NCBI RefSeq assembly: GCF_002750975.1
Contig: NZ_PEJS01000001.1
Location: forward strand, 992,001 to 1,056,000
Length of the DNA stretch: 64,000 nt
Direction of reading: 5' to 3'
From: Stenotrophomonas indicatrix
Lineage (GTDB): Bacteria > Pseudomonadota > Gammaproteobacteria > Xanthomonadales > Xanthomonadaceae
In this document: piece after piece, positions 18,042-26,930 of the stretch
Layout of the letters: every line of letters starts with the position of its first letter
How positions within the stretch are numbered: the first letter of the stretch is position 1
The notes under the pieces: generated by a model
The model's input: the letters and a program-made list of their open reading frames with translations, nothing else
Told to the model about the DNA's origin: nothing
The model's database searches: none
Program-made: the position numbers and the translations under genes

Positions 18042-18899
18042 CTATTCGGCCGTCTTCAGCCAGTCCAGGCGGGTGCTGGCACCGGGTTCGCCCAGATGCT
18101 GGCGCAGGGCCGGCAGGGCCGGGCCGACCACGCGGTCGAACTGCCAGGGGGCATTGAGCACCAGCATGCCGCTGCCGTTGAGGCGCAGCGGGGAGTCGTC
18201 CGGGCGGACCAGGAACTCGATGGTCATCGCCGACTTCACCGGCAGTGCGGTGGCCTTGCGCAGGAAATGCAGGATGGTGCGGCGCTGCTTGATCGGGAAC
18301 CAGACCGCACAGGTGGCCTGCGGCCAGCGCGCCAGGGTCTCGGCCAGCGCGGCAAGGATCGCCTGGTACTCGGCGTCCTGGGCTTCGTAGGGCGGGTCGA
18401 TCAGGACCAGGCCGCGGCCGATCTTGGCACCGTTGGCCTTGGGCGGCAGCAGCGAGCGCAGCAGCGCATAGCCGTCACCGGGGTGCACGCCGACGCGGCT
18501 GTCATGGGCGAACAGGGTCTTCAGCGAAGCGGCCTCATCCTCCTGCAGCTCGCACACCGCCATGCGGTCCTGCGGGCGCATGGCCTGCGCGGTGAGCAGC
18601 GGCGAGCCGGGGTAGGCGATCATCGCGCCGACCGGATTGTCGGCCTGCACCGCCTTGAGGTAGCGCTCGACCACCTCCGGCAGCTTGGGCTGGGCCATCA
18701 GCCGCATGACCCCGGATTCGACTTCCAGGGTCTTGCGGCTTTCTTCGCTGGCCAGCAGGTAACGGCCGGCACCGCCGTGGGTGTCGAGCACGAAGAACGG
18801 GCTGTCCTTGCGCTTGAAGCTGTCGATCAGGGCCAGCTGCACGATGTGCTTGAGGACATCGGCGTGGTTGCCGGCGTGGAAGGCGTGGCGATAGTTCAT
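18042..18899 (-). CDS. rlmJ: 23S rRNA (adenine2030-N6)-methyltransferase RlmJ
   Basis: RlmJ methylates A2030 of 23S rRNA before ribosome assembly. The 285-residue protein starts with the diagnostic MNYRHAFHAGNHADVLKH and has the SAM-binding stretch FVLDTHGGAGRYLL and the catalytic motif LIDPPYE. ATG 18899 matches the conserved N-terminus. It is divergent from creB with only a 47-base gap, so the two promoters must overlap. Confidence 0.95.
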   Translation of the reverse strand: MNYRHAFHAGNHADVLKHIVQLALIDSFKRKDSPFFVLDTHGGAGRYLLASEESRKTLEVESGVMRLMAQPKLPEVVERYLKAVQADNPVGAMIAYPGSPLLTAQAMRPQDRMAVCELQEDEAASLKTLFAHDSRVGVHPGDGYALLRSLLPPKANGAKIGRGLVLIDPPYEAQDAEYQAILAALAETLARWPQATCAVWFPIKQRRTILHFLRKATALPVKSAMTIEFLVRPDDSPLRLNGSGMLVLNAPWQFDRVVGPALPALRQHLGEPGASTRLDWLKTAE

Positions 18900-18946
18900 G
18901 GGCGGCAGTGTACGGGGCAAGGGCCGCAGCGGCTATGCTGCGCGCC

Positions 18947-19660
18947 ATGACAGCCCCTGTTACCCATGTCCTGGTGGTCGAAGACGAAGCGGCCATCGCC
19001 GAAACCGTGCTCTATGCGCTGCGCAGCGAAGGCTACGCCGCCAGCCATTGCCTGCTGGGCGGGCAGGCGCTGCAGCAGCTGCAGGCCGGCGATATCGACC
19101 TGGTGGTGCTGGATGTCGGCTTGCCGGACCTCAGTGGTTTCGAGGTCTGCCGCCGGCTGCGGGCCCTGCCGGGGCCGGTGGCGCAGGTGCCGGTGATCTT
19201 CCTGACCGCCCGCAACGACGAACTCGACCGCGTACTGGGCCTGGAGCTGGGGGCGGACGACTACATGGCCAAGCCGTTCTCGCCGCGCGAGCTGGTGGCG
19301 CGGGTGCGTGCCCGGCTGCGGCGTGCCACGCCCGCTGCGGTGGCCCCGTCCGCCGAGGCCGGCTGGCAGGAGCACGGTGCCTTCGCCATCGATCGCGATG
19401 GCCGCCGCATCCGCTTCCAGGGCCAAGCGCTGGACCTGACCCGCTACGAATATGCGTTGCTGGAGGCGCTGCTGCAGCGCCCCGGCGCGATCCTCAGCCG
19501 TGCCCAGTTGATGGACCGTGGCTGGGACAGCGCCGCCGACAGCGCCGACCGCACCGTCGACACCCACGTCAAGACGCTGCGCGCCAAGCTGCGTGCGGCC
19601 GGCGCCAGCGGTGAGCCGATCCGCACCCATCGCGGCCTCGGCTACGCCCTGGAGGTCTGA
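18947..19660 (+). CDS. creB: Response regulator CreB
   Basis: This 237-residue OmpR-type regulator has a receiver domain (acidic pocket VVEDEA; phospho-acceptor Asp56 in VVLDVGLPD; Lys in MAKPFSPREL) and a winged-helix output domain (RTVDTHVKTLRAKL, RTHRGLGYALEV). It is followed 3 bases later by its kinase gene and then creD, so the assignment to CreB is firm. In S. maltophilia CreBC influences beta-lactamase expression and stress traits (family knowledge). A CreB-like tag precedes creD. Confidence 0.93.
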   Translation: MTAPVTHVLVVEDEAAIAETVLYALRSEGYAASHCLLGGQALQQLQAGDIDLVVLDVGLPDLSGFEVCRRLRALPGPVAQVPVIFLTARNDELDRVLGLELGADDYMAKPFSPRELVARVRARLRRATPAAVAPSAEAGWQEHGAFAIDRDGRRIRFQGQALDLTRYEYALLEALLQRPGAILSRAQLMDRGWDSAADSADRTVDTHVKTLRAKLRAAGASGEPIRTHRGLGYALEV

Positions 19661-19663
19661 CGC

Positions 19664-21124
19664 GTGCGTCTGGTCCTGAAACTGTTCCTGGGGTTCTTCC
19701 TGATCGTTGGCATCGCTGCGTTCTTCGTGATGCGCGTGTTCGTCAACGAAGTGAAGCCGGGCGTGCGCCAGGCGATGGAATCGACCCTGGTGGATGCGGC
19801 CAACGTGCTGGCGGAAATGGCCGCCGCCGACGTCAAGGCCGGCACCATCCGCAACGGCACCTTCACCCGCAACCTGGCCAAGGCCCGGCAGCGCGACCTG
19901 AAGGCGATGGTCTGGCGCTTCCCCAAGCGTGCGCTGGACTACCGGGTGACGATCACCGACGCCAAGGGCATCGTGATCTACGATTCGCTGGGCCGCGACG
20001 TGGGCCGCGACAATTCGCGCTGGAACGATGTCTACCGCACCCTGCGCGGCGAATACGGTGCGCGCTCCAGCCCGGAAACGCCGGGCGATGACAGCAACAC
20101 GGTGATGCACGTGGCCGCGCCGGTGTACGACCCGGTCGACGGCAGCACGCTGATCGGCGTGCTCAGCCTGGCCCAGCCCAACCGCAGCATCGATCCGTTC
20201 ATCGCCGCCAGCCAGCGCGCCATCATCGAGCGCGGTGCGTGGCTGATCGGTCTGTCGGCGCTGGTGGGCGTGCTGGTGACGATGTGGCTGACCAACGGCC
20301 TGGGCCAGCTCAGCCGCTATGCGCGCGCGGTCAGCGCCGGTGAACCGGTGCCGCCGCCGAAGCGGCGCAGCGACGAGATCGGCGATCTTGGCCAGGCGCT
20401 GGAGACCATGCGGCGAAAGCTGGAAGGCAAGGCGTACGTCGAGCAGTACGTGCAATCGCTGACCCACGAGATGAAAAGCCCGTTGGCGGCGATCCGCGGT
20501 GCCGCCGAACTGCTGCAGGAGCCGATGGCCGACGCCGACCGTGCGCATTTCGCACGCAGCATCGTCGACCAGCAGGAACGGCTCACAGAAACCATCGACA
20601 AGCTGCTGGCGCTGGCCGAGGTCGAGCAGCACGGCTGGTTGCAGACCCGTGATCCGATCGCCTTGCCGGTGCTGCTGCAGGAAGCCGCGGCGGCGGCGCA
20701 GGTGCGCGCGCAGGCCGCAGGTGTCCAGCTGCATATCGAGCAGGTCCCCGACCTGCGCGTGCAGGGCGATGGCTATCTGCTGCGGCAAGCGCTGCACAAC
20801 CTGATCGACAACGCCATTGCGTTCTCGCCGCCCGGGGCACAGGTGCAACTGGATGCCCAGCTGGACGGGCAGGGCGTACGCCTGCAGGTTGCCGACCGTG
20901 GCGCGGGCATTCCCGACTACGCACGCGAGCGCGTGTTCGAGCGCTTCTATTCGCTGGCCCGACCCGGCACCGGCCGCCGCAGTTCCGGCCTCGGCCTGCC
21001 CTTCGTGCAGGAAGTGGTGCGCCTGCATGACGGCCGCGCCAGCCTGCAGCCGCGCGAAGGCGGCGGCACCGTGGCCAGCCTGTGGCTGCCGCTGGCGATA
21101 CCGGGCCAGCGTCTGCGGCGCTGA
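19664..21124 (+). CDS. creC: Sensor histidine kinase CreC
   Basis: The 486-residue inner-membrane kinase has a TM helix at residues 5-25, a periplasmic sensor (about 30-190), a second TM helix (about 195-212), HAMP, a HisKA domain with phospho-His268 in LTHEMKSPLAAIRGAAELL, and an ATPase domain (LIDNAIAFSPPG N-box, DRGAGIPD, GLGLPFVQEVV). The start is GTG at 19664, 3 bases after the creB stop, implying translational coupling. Confidence 0.94.
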   Translation: MRLVLKLFLGFFLIVGIAAFFVMRVFVNEVKPGVRQAMESTLVDAANVLAEMAAADVKAGTIRNGTFTRNLAKARQRDLKAMVWRFPKRALDYRVTITDAKGIVIYDSLGRDVGRDNSRWNDVYRTLRGEYGARSSPETPGDDSNTVMHVAAPVYDPVDGSTLIGVLSLAQPNRSIDPFIAASQRAIIERGAWLIGLSALVGVLVTMWLTNGLGQLSRYARAVSAGEPVPPPKRRSDEIGDLGQALETMRRKLEGKAYVEQYVQSLTHEMKSPLAAIRGAAELLQEPMADADRAHFARSIVDQQERLTETIDKLLALAEVEQHGWLQTRDPIALPVLLQEAAAAAQVRAQAAGVQLHIEQVPDLRVQGDGYLLRQALHNLIDNAIAFSPPGAQVQLDAQLDGQGVRLQVADRGAGIPDYARERVFERFYSLARPGTGRRSSGLGLPFVQEVVRLHDGRASLQPREGGGTVASLWLPLAIPGQRLRR

Positions 21125-21125
21125 C

Positions 21126-21141
21126 TTCACACCCACTTCAA
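21126..21141 (+). promoter_or_regulatory. CreB-binding tag before creD
   Basis: TTCACACCCACTTCAA matches the E. coli cre-tag TTCAC-N6-TTCAC at 9 of 10 fixed positions. It begins 2 bases after the creC stop and 80 bases before creD, exactly where a CreB-controlled creD promoter is expected. So creD may be induced separately from creBC. Confidence 0.7.
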
Positions 21142-21205
21142 ATTCGCCACAAACCCTGCTCACCGCAGCCGTCCATCCTGCAGTCCTCTCCAACGAGGAC
21201 GGACG

Positions 21206-22519
21206 ATGAAATCCCTGAAGATGCTGCTGCGGTTCGCCATTGTCGGCGGCCTGATCCTGCTGCTGCTGATCCCGCTGTTCCTGATCCGCAGCGTCATCAC
21301 CGAGCGCAGCGCCTATCGCGAAGAGGCCTACTCGCGGGTGGCCGAAAGCCGTGCCGGTACCCAGCGCGTGGTCGGGCCGGTGCGCGTGGTGCCGTGGTCC
21401 AAGCGCGAGCAGGTGGAAGTGGTCGATGCGCAGGGCAACAAGAAGACCGAGCTGCAGACCACCCAGGGTTACTGGTTGCAGCCGCCGGCCACCCTGCAGA
21501 TCAGTGGCGAGCTGCTGCCCAGCCAGCGCTCGGTCGGCCTGTTCAAGGTGCCGGTGTACAGCTGGAATGGCCAGCTCAAGGCGACCTTCAGCGAGGACGA
21601 CTACCCGGAGCACGATGGCATGACCTATGGCGAGGCCTACATCGCGCTGGGCGTGTCCGATGCGCGTGGCCTGGTTGGTACGCCGAACCTGCGGGTTGAT
21701 GGACAGCAGGTCAAGCTGCTGCCGGGCGTGGCCGGCGCATCCGCACTGGGCCGTGGGCTGCATGCACCGATCGCCGGCATCGCCCGCACCGGAGGCACCC
21801 TGGCGGCCAGCAGCGTGGAACTGGAACTGCAGCTCGATGGCAGCCGCTCGCTGTCGGTGGTGCCGGTGGGCGATGACAACCAGATCGCGCTGCGGTCAAG
21901 CTGGCCGCACCCGTCGTTTGCCGGTGCGTTCCTGCCGAACGAGCGGCGTGTGGATGCGCAGGGCTTCGATGCACGCTGGGCCGTGTCCTCGCTGGCATCG
22001 GACGCACAGCAGCGACTGCGCGAGGGCGATGACCTGGATGCGCAGGCGGTGCAGGTTTCGCTGGTCGACCCGGTCGATACCTATACCCAGGCCGACCGCG
22101 CTTCCAAGTACGGCGTGCTGTTCGTGGTGCTGACCTTCGTTGGTTTCATCCTGTTCGAACTGATCAAGTCGCTGCGCATCCACCCGCTGCAGTACCTGAT
22201 GGTCGGGTTGGCGCTGGCGATCTTCTTCCTGCTGCTGATCAGCCTGTCCGAGCACATCGCCTTCTGGCAGGCCTACCTGGTTTCCGCGCTGGCCTGCATC
22301 AGCCTGCAGGCGGTGTACCTGGCCAATGTGCTGGGTCACTGGAAGCGGGGCCTGGGCTTCGCCGCGATGCTGACGGTGCTGTACGGCGCGCTGTATGGGC
22401 TGCTGGTCTCGGAAAACAATGCACTGCTGATGGGCTCGCTGCTGCTGTTCGTGATCCTCGCGCTGGCGATGTGGGTGACCCGTCGGGTTGACTGGTACGC
22501 CCTGGCCGAACAGAAGTAA
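21206..22519 (+). CDS. creD: Inner membrane protein CreD
   Basis: CreD is the classic target of CreBC and affects envelope integrity and colicin/beta-lactam phenotypes. The 437-residue protein has an N-terminal TM helix (about residues 9-30, LLLLIPLFLIRSVITER), a long periplasmic domain (about 35-300, including GYWLQPPATLQISGELLPS), then about five C-terminal TM helices from KYGVLFVVLTFVGFILFELI onward. The ribosome site GAGGA precedes the ATG. A Cre tag lies upstream. Confidence 0.94.
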   Translation: MKSLKMLLRFAIVGGLILLLLIPLFLIRSVITERSAYREEAYSRVAESRAGTQRVVGPVRVVPWSKREQVEVVDAQGNKKTELQTTQGYWLQPPATLQISGELLPSQRSVGLFKVPVYSWNGQLKATFSEDDYPEHDGMTYGEAYIALGVSDARGLVGTPNLRVDGQQVKLLPGVAGASALGRGLHAPIAGIARTGGTLAASSVELELQLDGSRSLSVVPVGDDNQIALRSSWPHPSFAGAFLPNERRVDAQGFDARWAVSSLASDAQQRLREGDDLDAQAVQVSLVDPVDTYTQADRASKYGVLFVVLTFVGFILFELIKSLRIHPLQYLMVGLALAIFFLLLISLSEHIAFWQAYLVSALACISLQAVYLANVLGHWKRGLGFAAMLTVLYGALYGLLVSENNALLMGSLLLFVILALAMWVTRRVDWYALAEQK

Positions 22520-22529
22520 GGAGCACGCC

Positions 22530-22940
22530 ATGGGCTGGCGCCAAGGATTGCAGCAACGGGCACGACAGGGCATTCCCGCGCTGTTGGAGGTGGATGCACT
22601 GCTGCAGGCCCATGGGGTACTGGCGGCCTTGCCGGGGGCACGGATCGCGCCCGGCCTGGTCCGCTTCCAGCTGGCCGCCATCACCTGCGAAGGATTGCAG
22701 CGGCGCGGGCTGGACTGGTTGCGGGAGGCGCGGCACGGACGCGGCGCGCTCGCCGGCAAGGTGCCCCGTTACCGGCCATGGAAGGCCGGGGCGGCGGCGT
22801 TGTCGGAGATCGGCATCGACGGGCTGCCGGCAGACTGGCCGGAACATGCGGCGGTGTTTGGTTGCAGCAGCATCGACCAGCGACACTGGCTGCTGCTGTT
22901 GCCCGAACGCGCGCAGCTGTGGCTGGGGTGGAAGGGGTGA
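22530..22940 (+). CDS. Hypothetical protein downstream of creD
   Basis: I do not recognise this 136-residue protein. It has no signal peptide or membrane segment, is rich in Leu, Ala and Arg, and has Trp-rich ends (MGWRQ, WLGWKG). The start ATG has a GGAG site and lies 10 bases after creD, so it is almost surely cotranscribed and coupled with it. This makes a four-gene cre locus, and its product may share the CreBC-driven response. No homology can be claimed from reading alone. Confidence 0.7.
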   Translation: MGWRQGLQQRARQGIPALLEVDALLQAHGVLAALPGARIAPGLVRFQLAAITCEGLQRRGLDWLREARHGRGALAGKVPRYRPWKAGAAALSEIGIDGLPADWPEHAAVFGCSSIDQRHWLLLLPERAQLWLGWKG

Positions 22941-22951
22941 CAGCGGAAGGC

Positions 22952-23055
22952 CCATCCACGCGTGGCGTGGTTCTACGGGGCCTCTGGTGGGTGCGGACCT
23001 TGGTCCGCACCGCTCTTCGGTGGGAAGGCGCCATCCAGGCATGGCGTGGATCTAG
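22952..23055. repeat. Cluster of three short hairpin repeats
   Basis: Between the cre locus and the M28 gene lie a degenerate CATCCACGCGTGGCGTGG hairpin (from 22953), a perfect GGTGCGGACC-TT-GGTCCGCACC hairpin (22990-23011), and another ATCCAnGC/GCGTGGAT hairpin (about 23032-23051). These belong to the families repeated throughout the window. Confidence 0.7.
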
Positions 23056-23146
23056 CAGATGCCCATGACCGATGGGACGGGGGCCGGGCGCCCCGGCTGG
23101 CTAGACTCGAGCGGATGATGATCGAGCCGAAGGGCAGGGGTGCGGC

Positions 23147-24754
23147 GTGTTGACGTGGAGCGGGCTGAAGTGGGGCGTGCTGGCAGTAGCGCTGGCGATG
23201 GGTGGCAATGCGGTGGCGCAGCAGCGCGAGCCGGTGGACCTGGACATGGTCGGCAAGATCCGCCAGCAGGCGTTCCACAAGTCGCAGGTGATGGATACCT
23301 TCAGCTACCTCACCGAACGCATCGGGCCGCGCCTGACCAATTCGCCGGCGATGGGGCGTGCCAACGCCTGGACCCGCGGCAAGTTCAGCGAATGGAAGCT
23401 GGACAATGTCCATGACGAAGCCTTCGACGAATTCGGCCGTGGCTGGGAATTCACGTCGGCCAGCGTCGAGATGCTGGGCGATCGCGTGCAGCCACTGCAT
23501 GCGCTGCCCAAGGCGTGGACGCCGGGCACCAACGGCCCGGTCGAGGGCGACCTGCTGCAGGTGGACATCAAGAAGCCCGAGGACATCGAGAAATATCGCG
23601 GCAAGCTGCGTGGAAAGATCCTGCTGCTGGGCGAGGCACGCGAATACAAGCGCGGCACGGACGCCGATTCGCACCGGCACGACGCCACCTCGCTGGAAGG
23701 CCTGCAGGAATTCACCCTGCCCAAGGACAAGGACGTGGCCGCCGACCGCGCCAAGCGGGTGAAGGAATACCAGGAGAAGCAGGCGCTGGCGGCGAAGGTC
23801 AACGCATTCTTCGTTGAAGAAGGCGCGCTGGCCTCGATCAGCATCAGCAGCTGGGACAACGGCATCATCCGCGTGGCCGGTGGCGGCTCGCGCAAGGCCG
23901 GTGAAGCGGTCGGCATTCCCGAACTGGCGATGATCGCCGAGCACTTCAATCCGCTGGTACGCGCGCTGGAAGCCAAGCAGAGCGTGCGCTTGCGCGTGGA
24001 TGTGGCCGCACGCTTCACCGACGAGGCCGACCAGCCCGGCTACAACACCCTGGCCGAGATCCGTGGCAGCAGCAGGCCGGACGAGGTGGTGATGATCGGC
24101 GCGCACCTGGATTCCTGGCACAGCGGCACCGGCGCGGCCGACAACGCCGCCGGCGTGGCGGTGATGATGGAGGCCATGCGCATCCTCAAGGCCAGCGGCG
24201 CCAAGCCCAAGCGCACCATCCGGGTTGCGCTGTGGAGTGGCGAGGAACAGGGACTGATCGGTTCGCAGGCGTACGTGGCCAAGCACTTCGGTCGATTCCC
24301 CGAGCCCACCGACCCGGCGCAGAAGGCGCTGCCGGCCTCGCTGCGTGAACCGACCGGTGCCCTGCAGAAGACCCGCGACTACGGCAAGTTCCAGGTCTAC
24401 TTCAACATGGACAACGGCTCGGGCCGCTTCCGTGGCATCTACGCACAGGAAAACCTGGCGGCGATGCCGATCTTCGAAGCCTGGCTCGCCCCGTTCCATG
24501 ACGTGGGTGCAACCACCGTGGCCACCCGCAACACCGGCAGCACCGACCACATCAGCTTCGACCGCATCGGCCTGCCGGGCTTCCAGTTCATCCAGGACAA
24601 GCTGGACTATTTCAGCAACGTCCACCACAGCCACCTGGACACCTGGGACCACGCCGAACCGGAAGACCTGAAGCAGGCCGCCGCCATCGTCGCCTCCTTC
24701 GCCTACCACGCTGCCATGCGCGAGCAGCCGTTCCCGCGCAAGCCCGAGCCCTGA
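23147..24754 (+). CDS. Secreted M28 family zinc aminopeptidase/carboxypeptidase
   Basis: The 535-residue exported peptidase resembles carboxypeptidase-Q-like M28 enzymes. A signal peptide (about residues 9-25, [14 protein letters not shown]) is followed by a large N-terminal region and the co-catalytic zinc core: [19 protein letters not shown] (His and bridging Asp), [12 protein letters not shown] (catalytic Glu and ligand Glu), then [15 protein letters not shown] and [10 protein letters not shown] (final His). The start is GTG 23147, preceded by AGGGG. It is monocistronic and ends in a large palindrome. Confidence 0.9.
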   Translation: MLTWSGLKWGVLAVALAMGGNAVAQQREPVDLDMVGKIRQQAFHKSQVMDTFSYLTERIGPRLTNSPAMGRANAWTRGKFSEWKLDNVHDEAFDEFGRGWEFTSASVEMLGDRVQPLHALPKAWTPGTNGPVEGDLLQVDIKKPEDIEKYRGKLRGKILLLGEAREYKRGTDADSHRHDATSLEGLQEFTLPKDKDVAADRAKRVKEYQEKQALAAKVNAFFVEEGALASISISSWDNGIIRVAGGGSRKAGEAVGIPELAMIAEHFNPLVRALEAKQSVRLRVDVAARFTDEADQPGYNTLAEIRGSSRPDEVVMIGAHLDSWHSGTGAADNAAGVAVMMEAMRILKASGAKPKRTIRVALWSGEEQGLIGSQAYVAKHFGRFPEPTDPAQKALPASLREPTGALQKTRDYGKFQVYFNMDNGSGRFRGIYAQENLAAMPIFEAWLAPFHDVGATTVATRNTGSTDHISFDRIGLPGFQFIQDKLDYFSNVHHSHLDTWDHAEPEDLKQAAAIVASFAYHAAMREQPFPRKPEP

Positions 24755-24853
24755 AAATGGGACGGAGGGGATCAAGTGGTATTTCCCCTCCGCTGCATCG
24801 GCGTTCTCCCGGGAGCGCGGCAATAGCGACTTGATCCCCTCCGTCCCCTTTTT
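24754..24853. repeat. 100-bp palindromic element between M28 gene and gltX
   Basis: The left arm (24754-24778, GGGACGGAGGGGATCAAGT core) and right arm (24829-24853, ACTTGATCCCCTCCGTCCC core) are near-perfect inverted copies with one mismatch, flanked by A4 and T5 tracts. The centre holds CTCCCGGGAG. It overlaps the M28 stop codon and looks like a mobile or MITE-like element now serving as a bidirectional terminator. Confidence 0.7.
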
Positions 24854-24908
24854 CCGCAGGGGGCGGAGGGCTGGTAAAATCGGGGGATACCCGTTCCTCG
24901 AGCCCTCC

Positions 24909-26312
24909 ATGACCTGCCGCACCCGCTTCGCCCCCAGTCCCACCGGCTACCTGCATATCGGTGGCGCCCGCACCGCGCTGTACTGCTGGCTGGAGGCCCG
25001 CCATCGTGGCGGCGAGTTCGTGCTGCGCATCGAGGACACCGACCGTGAACGCAGCACCCAGGGTGCGATCGATGCGATCCTGGAGGCGATGGAGTGGCTG
25101 GGCCTGGACTACGACGAAGGCCCGTTCTACCAGACCGAGCGCGTCGCCCGGTACAAGGAAGTGGCCGAGCAATTGATCGCCGACGGCAAGGCGTACTACG
25201 CCTACGAGACCCGCGAAGAGCTGGACGCCATGCGCGAGGCCGCGATGGCCAGGCAGGAAAAGCCGCGTTACAACGGCGCTGCCCGCGAGCAGGGCCTGCC
25301 GTACAGGGACGACCCGAACCGCGTCATCCGCTTCAAGAACCCGCTTGAAGGCACGGTGGTGTTCGATGATCTGATCAAGGGCCGCATCGAGATCGCCAAC
25401 AGCGAGCTGGATGACATGGTCATCTTCCGTCCGGACGGCTACCCCACCTACAACTTCGCGGTGGTGGTGGACGACTGGGACATGAAGATCTCCGAAGTCA
25501 TCCGTGGCGACGACCACATCAACAACACCCCGCGCCAGATCAACCTGTACGAAGGCATCGGCGCACCGGTGCCGAAGTTCGGCCACATGCCGATGATCCT
25601 GGACGAGCAGGGCGCCAAGCTGTCCAAGCGTACCGGCGCGGCCGACGTGATGCAGTACAAGGACGCCGGCTACCTGCCTGATGCACTGCTGAGCTATCTG
25701 GCCCGTCTGGGCTGGTCGCACGGTGACCAGGAACTGTTCAGCCGCCAGGAACTGATCGACCTGTTCGATGTGAAGGACTGCAATTCCAAGGCCTCGCGCC
25801 TGGACATGGCCAAGCTGGGCTGGGTCAACCAGCACTTCCTGAAGACCGAGGAGCCGGCCGCGATCGTGCCGCACCTGGTCTACCAGCTGCAGAAGCTGGG
25901 CCTGGATGTGGCCGCTGGCCCGGCGCCGGTGGACGTGGTGATCGCCCTGCGCGAGCGCGTGCAGACCCTGAAGGAAATGGCCGAGAAGGCCGTGGTCTGG
26001 TACCAGCCGCTGAACGAATACGATGAAGCGGCCGTGGCCAAGCACTTCAAGGCCGGTGCGGAACTGCCGCTGGGCAAGGCCCGCGAGCTGCTGGCAGCCC
26101 TGCCGGAGTGGACCGCCGAAGCCGTTGGCGTGGCCCTGCACGATGCAGCCGCCGCGCTGGAAATGGGCATGGGCAAGGTCGCCCAGCCGCTGCGCGTGGC
26201 CATCACCGGCACCCAGGTCAGCCCTGACATTTCCCATACCGTGTACCTGGCCGGCCGCGAGCAGGCCTTGAAACGCATCGATGTGGCCATCACCAAGGTA
26301 GCAACGGCCTGA
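24909..26312 (+). CDS. gltX: Glutamyl-tRNA synthetase
   Basis: GltX charges tRNA-Glu. The 467-residue protein has the class I signatures [19 protein letters not shown] (HIGH-type) and [12 protein letters not shown] (KMSKS-type), with the [10 protein letters not shown] motif between. The C-terminal anticodon-binding domain is complete. ATG 24909 gives the normal family length. zur follows after 34 bases on the same strand and may be partly cotranscribed. Confidence 0.97.
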   Translation: MTCRTRFAPSPTGYLHIGGARTALYCWLEARHRGGEFVLRIEDTDRERSTQGAIDAILEAMEWLGLDYDEGPFYQTERVARYKEVAEQLIADGKAYYAYETREELDAMREAAMARQEKPRYNGAAREQGLPYRDDPNRVIRFKNPLEGTVVFDDLIKGRIEIANSELDDMVIFRPDGYPTYNFAVVVDDWDMKISEVIRGDDHINNTPRQINLYEGIGAPVPKFGHMPMILDEQGAKLSKRTGAADVMQYKDAGYLPDALLSYLARLGWSHGDQELFSRQELIDLFDVKDCNSKASRLDMAKLGWVNQHFLKTEEPAAIVPHLVYQLQKLGLDVAAGPAPVDVVIALRERVQTLKEMAEKAVVWYQPLNEYDEAAVAKHFKAGAELPLGKARELLAALPEWTAEAVGVALHDAAAALEMGMGKVAQPLRVAITGTQVSPDISHTVYLAGREQALKRIDVAITKVATA

Positions 26313-26346
26313 GCCCTGCGGCCCACGCCCGAACTGGAGAACGCGC

Positions 26347-26832
26347 ATGTCCGCCAAAACCGCCTGTACGGCCCCGCACCACCATGTCCACGACGCTTCG
26401 GATTTCGTGGCGGTGGTCGAGCGTGTCTCGCGCGAGCGCGGGCTGCGCCTTACCCCCATCCGCGCCAACGTGCTCAAGCTGATCGCCGAGGCCGGCAAGC
26501 CGGTCAAGGCCTACGAGCTGCTGGAGTGGGTGCGCAACGGCAAGGGTGTGGGCGCTGACGCCCCGCCCACCGTGTACCGCGCGCTCGACTTCCTCATGGC
26601 CAATGGCTTCGTGCACAAGCTGGAATCGGTCAATGCCTTCGTGGCCTGCCACCACCCCAGCAGTGCGGCCCATTCGGTGCCGTTCCTGATCTGCAACAGC
26701 TGCCACAGCGCGGTGGAACTGGAAGACCGCGAGATCGTGACCCAGCTCGAAAAGCGGGCCAAGGAGCTCGGCTTCCAACCGCAGGCACAGACATTGGAAG
26801 TACACGGACTCTGCGCCCGCTGCGCAGGTTGA
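26347..26832 (+). CDS. zur: Zinc uptake regulator Zur (Fur family)
   Basis: Zur represses zinc-import genes when zinc is plentiful. The 161-residue Fur-family protein has the winged helix LTPIRANVLKLIAEAGKPVKAYELLEWV...PPTVYRALDFLMANGFVHKLES and the structural zinc cysteines in ICNSCHSAVELED and LCARC. The VACHHP motif and absence of Fur's HHDH pattern favour Zur over Fur. Two Zur-like boxes stand about 6 kb downstream in front of a ZnuD-like receptor and a MerC-like gene. Confidence 0.88.
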   Translation: MSAKTACTAPHHHVHDASDFVAVVERVSRERGLRLTPIRANVLKLIAEAGKPVKAYELLEWVRNGKGVGADAPPTVYRALDFLMANGFVHKLESVNAFVACHHPSSAAHSVPFLICNSCHSAVELEDREIVTQLEKRAKELGFQPQAQTLEVHGLCARCAG

Positions 26833-26839
26833 TGCGAGG

Positions 26840-26861
26840 GTAGTGCCGGCCGCTGGCCGGC
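26840..26861. repeat. SMAG repeat (GTAGTGCC type)
   Basis: GTAGTGCCGGCCGCTGGCC is a GTAG-headed hairpin just after zur. A looser GC-rich inverted partner (GCCGGCC/GGGCCGGC) follows to about 26927 before the emrA-like stop. Confidence 0.7.
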
Positions 26862-26930
26862 TTCCTCGGGATCTGACCCCATTTCACAACAATGTAGCCG
26901 GCCACGGCTCGACTCCACCGGGCCGGCGCC

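Noticed and set aside
18896-21763. 955-codon open frame on the minus strand
   Set aside because: It lies antisense to creB, creC and part of creD, all of which carry full family motifs.
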